Assembly: GCA_902529805.1 (NCBI GenBank)
Contig: CABZXU010000017.1
Coordinates: 1 to 34,630 of the forward strand
Direction: 5' to 3'
DNA from: an uncultured Marinoscillum sp.
GTDB taxonomy: Bacteria; Bacteroidota; Bacteroidia; Cytophagales; MED-G16
DNA length: 34,630 nt
A program made the position numbers and the translations under genes. Numbering within the stretch: the first letter of the stretch is position 1; each line of letters begins with the position of its first letter. The notes under the pieces were generated by a model, which was not told where the DNA came from, ran no database searches, and worked only from the letters and a program-made list of their open reading frames with translations. Below, in pieces: positions 31,211-34,630 of this stretch.

Positions 31211-33106
31211 ATGAAAGAAAAAGGAAAAATATCAATTAATACAGAAAACATTTTCCCAATAATAAAAAAATTCCTCTATTCTGATCAAGATATTTTTTTA
31301 AGGGAACTTATTTCTAATGCAGTTGATGCAACTCAAAAACTAAAAAGATTGTCATCGCTAGGAGAATATAAAAACGAGATAAAAGATGAAACGATAAATA
31401 TTATATTAGATAAAAAGAAAAAAACTATAACGATATCTGATAATGGTATTGGAATGAGCGGCAATGAAATTAATAAATATATAAATCAAATTGCATTCTC
31501 AGGGGCAACTGAATTCTTAGAAAAGTATAAAAATAAAGGAGATGAAAATCAAATAATTGGTCACTTTGGTTTAGGATTTTATTCCGCATTTATGGTAGCA
31601 GGCAAAGTAGAAATTAATTCTAAATCTTATTTGAAAAATAAAAAGGGAGCTCACTGGAGCTGTGATGGAAACACGGAATACGAAATAAAAGATAGTTCCA
31701 AAAAGAATGTAGGAACTGATGTTGTTTTACATATAACAAAAGATTCTAAAGACTTTTTAGAGGAAAATAAAATTCAAGGAATACTTGATAAGTATTGTAA
31801 ATTTTTACCAGTAAAAATTAAGTTTGGTGAAAAAGACGAATCTGTTGAGGACGGAAAGGATAAGGATGGTAATCCAAAATATAAAACAATAAAAGTTGAT
31901 AATATAATTAATAATACAAAACCAATATGGGTTAAAAAACCTAATGAATTAAAAAAAGAAGATTACCTGTCTTTTTATAAAGAACTATACCCTTTTTCAG
32001 AAGACCCTTTATTTTGGATACATCTAAATGTAGACTTTCCATTTAATTTAACTGGTATTTTATTTTTTCCAAGAGTAAAAAATGATTTTGAACTTCAAAA
32101 AAATAAAATTCAACTTTATTCTAAACAAGTCTTTATAACAGATGAAGTCAAAGATGTGGTCCCGGAGTTTTTAATGTTATTACATGGTGTTATTGATTCG
32201 CCAGATATTCCATTAAATGTATCCAGAAGTTATCTGCAATCTGATTCTAATGTGAAGAAGATTAATACATATATAACAAAAAAAGTAGCAGATAAATTAA
32301 ATGAATTATTTAAAGAAGATAAAAAAGAATATGAATCCAAATGGAATGACATAGGAATTTTTGTTAAATATGGAATGATCTCTGAAGAAAAGTTTTATGA
32401 TAAAGCAATCGAATTTGCATTATTTGAAAGTCTAAATGGAAAATTTAGAACAATTCCCGACTATCAAAAGTTTATTAAGAAAAATCAAACTGATAAAAAT
32501 AAGAATTCTATTATTCTGTATACCTCTGATAAAGCTAGTCAAGATGTTTATATAGAAAATGCAAAGAAAAAAAATTACGATGTTGTAATTTTAGATGGAG
32601 TAATTGATAGTCATTTTATTAATCATTTAGAGCAAAAATTAGAAAAGGTTCAACTTAAAAGAATTGACTCTGATGTTATTGATAAATTAATAGATAAAGA
32701 TGAAAAAAAGGAATCTGTAATTACTGAAAAAGAATCGAAAAATATAAAAGAGTTATTTGAAAAAATTATTGATGATAAAAATACAAATGTTACTATTGAA
32801 GCATTAAATGTTGATGATTTTCCAGTAATTGTAACTCATCCTGAGTTTATTCGAAGAATGAAAGATATGGCTAAATCAGGAGGTGGTGCCAATCCTTTTA
32901 TGATGGGAGGAGCCCCTGATATGGTTAGTGTATCTATAAATGGAAATCATAAACTTATTCAAAAAATAATTCAAGCAAAAAGTAATAAGACCAAAGAAAA
33001 AATAGCATCACAAGCTTATGATTTATCTTTATTATCTCAAAACATGCTTTCAGGATCTAAAATGACGGACTTTATCCGAAGAAGCATAGATATTATCTCA
33101 AAATAA
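31211..33106 (+). CDS. htpG: Hsp90 chaperone HtpG
   Basis: 631 residues. The N-terminal GHKL ATPase domain has FLRELISNAVDA, DNGIGM and GLGFYSAF. The middle domain contains LPLNVSRSYLQSD-like DIPLNVSRSYLQ, and a C-terminal dimerisation part follows. It is a cytosolic ATP-dependent chaperone for stress-damaged and client proteins. The gene is transcribed alone, with a palindrome and a sigma-54-like promoter upstream, and is followed by a MORN-like gene 42 bp later. Confidence 0.96.
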   Translation: MKEKGKISINTENIFPIIKKFLYSDQDIFLRELISNAVDATQKLKRLSSLGEYKNEIKDETINIILDKKKKTITISDNGIGMSGNEINKYINQIAFSGATEFLEKYKNKGDENQIIGHFGLGFYSAFMVAGKVEINSKSYLKNKKGAHWSCDGNTEYEIKDSSKKNVGTDVVLHITKDSKDFLEENKIQGILDKYCKFLPVKIKFGEKDESVEDGKDKDGNPKYKTIKVDNIINNTKPIWVKKPNELKKEDYLSFYKELYPFSEDPLFWIHLNVDFPFNLTGILFFPRVKNDFELQKNKIQLYSKQVFITDEVKDVVPEFLMLLHGVIDSPDIPLNVSRSYLQSDSNVKKINTYITKKVADKLNELFKEDKKEYESKWNDIGIFVKYGMISEEKFYDKAIEFALFESLNGKFRTIPDYQKFIKKNQTDKNKNSIILYTSDKASQDVYIENAKKKNYDVVILDGVIDSHFINHLEQKLEKVQLKRIDSDVIDKLIDKDEKKESVITEKESKNIKELFEKIIDDKNTNVTIEALNVDDFPVIVTHPEFIRRMKDMAKSGGGANPFMMGGAPDMVSVSINGNHKLIQKIIQAKSNKTKEKIASQAYDLSLLSQNMLSGSKMTDFIRRSIDIISK

Positions 33107-33148
33107 AAATTAATATTTGATTAATATTTATAATATTTTTACGTTAGA

Positions 33149-33985
33149 ATGTTTACTATGCAAACAAAAATATTTTTTATTTTTTTTTTTATTTTAATAA
33201 CAACAGTTAGTAAAGGACAAAATATCAATTCAAATATTTTTAAAATTGGTACAGATTCTATTTCATCAAGAAACTTACTTGCAACATTTAAAAGAGACAG
33301 TATGGATGATGTTCCAAAAAAACAAAAAAAGAATTTTTACTTTGGTAAAAAAACTAAAAAAGGATTTACTAAATCAAATAATGGTCAAAGAATTTTATAT
33401 GAGAATTTTCATTATGTAAAAGATATTGAAAGTATTGATTCTTATGTTAGGGACGTATATTGGTTCAGTAAAAAGAAAAAAAAAATAATTAAAACCAAAA
33501 GAATTACAAAAGATAACTTTTTATTACATGGAACTTACGTTAAAAAAATTGGAGATAACATAATAGAGAAAGGTTCATTCATTAATGGGTTAAAGCATGG
33601 AAGGTGGACCAGGCTTAGCAGATCAAATATTTTACAAGACAAGGAAGAGTATTTTTTGGGATGGCCAAAGTATTCTAAAAAATCATTTTGGGATTATTCA
33701 AAAAAAAAATTGAAAGAAATAATTCCTATTCAATATGGTGAAAAAGATGGCTATTATTACGCCTTTCATAAAAATGGAAATTTAGCAGTAAAAGGAGAAT
33801 ATCTTTTTGATGAAAAAATTGGAATTTGGTCTGAATATTTTTCTGATAAAGGGAAAAAGAAAAGAGAAATAAGTTTTCCCAAAGAACCTTTTGAGGAAAA
33901 TTATCTTCCTGTTATCACGAAAGAATGGAACATAAATGGTAAATTGATTTATAATCGTCAAAGTTTTCTAAAAAGGATAAATTAG
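33149..33985 (+). CDS. Secreted MORN/YwqK-like repeat protein
   Basis: 278 residues with a signal peptide ending in SKGQ (about residue 24); a Met at 33158 is an equally good start. The C-terminal half holds repeats of the MORN/YwqK type: GSFINGLKHGRWTRL, GEKDGYYYAFHKNGNLAVKGEY and KIGIWSEYFSDKG. Such proteins are abundant and poorly understood in Bacteroidota and often carry the misleading label 'toxin-antitoxin system YwqK family antitoxin'. No toxin gene lies nearby. The stop is 1 bp before the TTG start of lipB, so the two are likely co-transcribed. Confidence 0.75.
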   Translation: MFTMQTKIFFIFFFILITTVSKGQNINSNIFKIGTDSISSRNLLATFKRDSMDDVPKKQKKNFYFGKKTKKGFTKSNNGQRILYENFHYVKDIESIDSYVRDVYWFSKKKKKIIKTKRITKDNFLLHGTYVKKIGDNIIEKGSFINGLKHGRWTRLSRSNILQDKEEYFLGWPKYSKKSFWDYSKKKLKEIIPIQYGEKDGYYYAFHKNGNLAVKGEYLFDEKIGIWSEYFSDKGKKKREISFPKEPFEENYLPVITKEWNINGKLIYNRQSFLKRIN

Positions 33986-33986
33986 T

Positions 33987-34630
33987 TTGAATACAATTTT
34001 AAATAACAAAGTTAAACACCTACAATTAGGTCATATTGAATATAAAAAAGCATTAGAAATTCAGGAGGAAATTTTTCAAAAAACAATAAAGACAAAAATT
34101 GAAAACAGAAAAAATGAAACGAACATTTTGACAGAAAATTATGTTATTTCATGTTCACATCCTCATGTTTATACAATTGGGAAAAGTGGTGATGAAAAAA
34201 ATTTACTTTTAGATAAAGAGATGATTAAAAAAAAAAAATTAGATTATTTTAAAATAAGCAGAGGAGGAGATATAACTTATCATGGACCGGGTCAAATAGT
34301 AGTCTATCCTATCATCGATTTGGAAAATTTTTTTACAGATATCCATTTGTATCTTAGAAAACTTGAAGAAGCGGTTATTAATACATTAGAAGCTTTTAAA
34401 ATTAAATCCGGAAGAATAAAAGATCATACGGGGGTATGGGTAAATCACAAAAGTGAAAAAGCAAAAAAAATTTGTGCTATGGGAGTAAAAAGTAGCCGCT
34501 GGGTTACAATGCATGGGTTAGCGCTGAACGTTAAAACAGATCTAAATTATTTCAATAACATAATACCCTGTGGCATAAATGATAAGACTGTTACATCAAT
34601 TGAAAATGAACTTAATATTAACTTGAGTTT
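33987..34630 (+). CDS. lipB: Octanoyltransferase LipB (cut off at the right edge)
   Basis: About 214 residues present and the gene continues beyond the window. The active-site region RGGDITYHGPGQ is present, as are AKKICAMGVKSS with the likely catalytic Lys and NIIPCGI with the likely catalytic Cys. LipB transfers octanoate from acyl carrier protein to lipoyl-dependent enzymes. No ATG occurs upstream of the conserved part; the TTG at 33987 is the best start. It lies right after the MORN-like gene. Confidence 0.92.
   Translation, partial: MNTILNNKVKHLQLGHIEYKKALEIQEEIFQKTIKTKIENRKNETNILTENYVISCSHPHVYTIGKSGDEKNLLLDKEMIKKKKLDYFKISRGGDITYHGPGQIVVYPIIDLENFFTDIHLYLRKLEEAVINTLEAFKIKSGRIKDHTGVWVNHKSEKAKKICAMGVKSSRWVTMHGLALNVKTDLNYFNNIIPCGINDKTVTSIENELNINLS

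Noticed and set aside
33149-33985. Antitoxin of a toxin-antitoxin pair
   Set aside because: The YwqK-type label is common, but the protein is secreted and no toxin gene is adjacent.

Overview
The window is AT-rich (roughly 30% GC by eye) and comes from a member of the Bacteroidota, most likely a marine flavobacterium. The evidence is DUF4293 next to truA, the nusB - YtxH - DUF1573 - yajC - coaE run, flavobacterial-type LipB, many short Sec or lipoprotein signal peptides ending in SQ or SC, and promoters with a TAnnTTTG-type -7 box and no Shine-Dalgarno sequence. Species cannot be named from the sequence.

Left part (1 to about 20.6 kb): an accessory region of mostly one-gene transcription units in alternating orientation, mainly secreted, lipoprotein or membrane proteins of unknown role. 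Between 2.4 and 6.1 kb three identical copies of the 3' part of a tRNA-His(GTG) gene (49 nt of tRNA plus 21 nt downstream) lie in direct orientation. Each is followed about 50 bp later by two hexamers set exactly 11 bp apart, in two copies followed by a 12-bp palindrome. Two further hexamer/palindrome modules (7.2 and 8.3 kb) remain without a tRNA piece. The best reading is an array of very small, integrase-less elements inserted one after another at the 3' end of a tRNA-His gene, whose intact copy should lie to the left of the window. One unit (1,133 bp) carries only a DUF4268 nuclease-like gene; the next (2,490 bp) carries a cyclase-family gene and an SH3-domain lipoprotein gene. Gene relics lie among the later genes: a MORN/YwqK-like tail, a 41-bp inverted copy of the neighbouring methyltransferase gene, a higher-GC coding scrap and the end of a family 16 glycoside hydrolase with a frameshift. 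So the region gains and loses genes.

The rest of the accessory stretch (8.3 to 20.6 kb) holds an SMP-30 lipoprotein, a transglutaminase with a peptidoglycan-binding domain, a DUF4242 / SnoaL / DUF4920 cluster, a Gre-factor-like protein, a MerC-domain protein, a small ExbB-like protein, a metalloprotease with TPRs (paralogue of the first gene in the window), a SemiSWEET, a DUF6090 protein, several NTF2-like lipoproteins and a hotdog thioesterase.

Right part (about 20.6 kb to the end): mostly core genome. A minus-strand run nusB - YtxH - DUF1573 - yajC - coaE (antitermination, secretion, CoA synthesis) and a leucine dehydrogenase gene are followed by two ABC half-exporters that flank a sulfotransferase gene. 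The two ABC proteins have complementary deviations in their ATPase motifs, as in heterodimeric exporters. Then come truA, DUF4293, htpG with a palindrome and a sigma-54-like promoter, a MORN-like secreted protein, and the start of lipB, which runs off the right edge.
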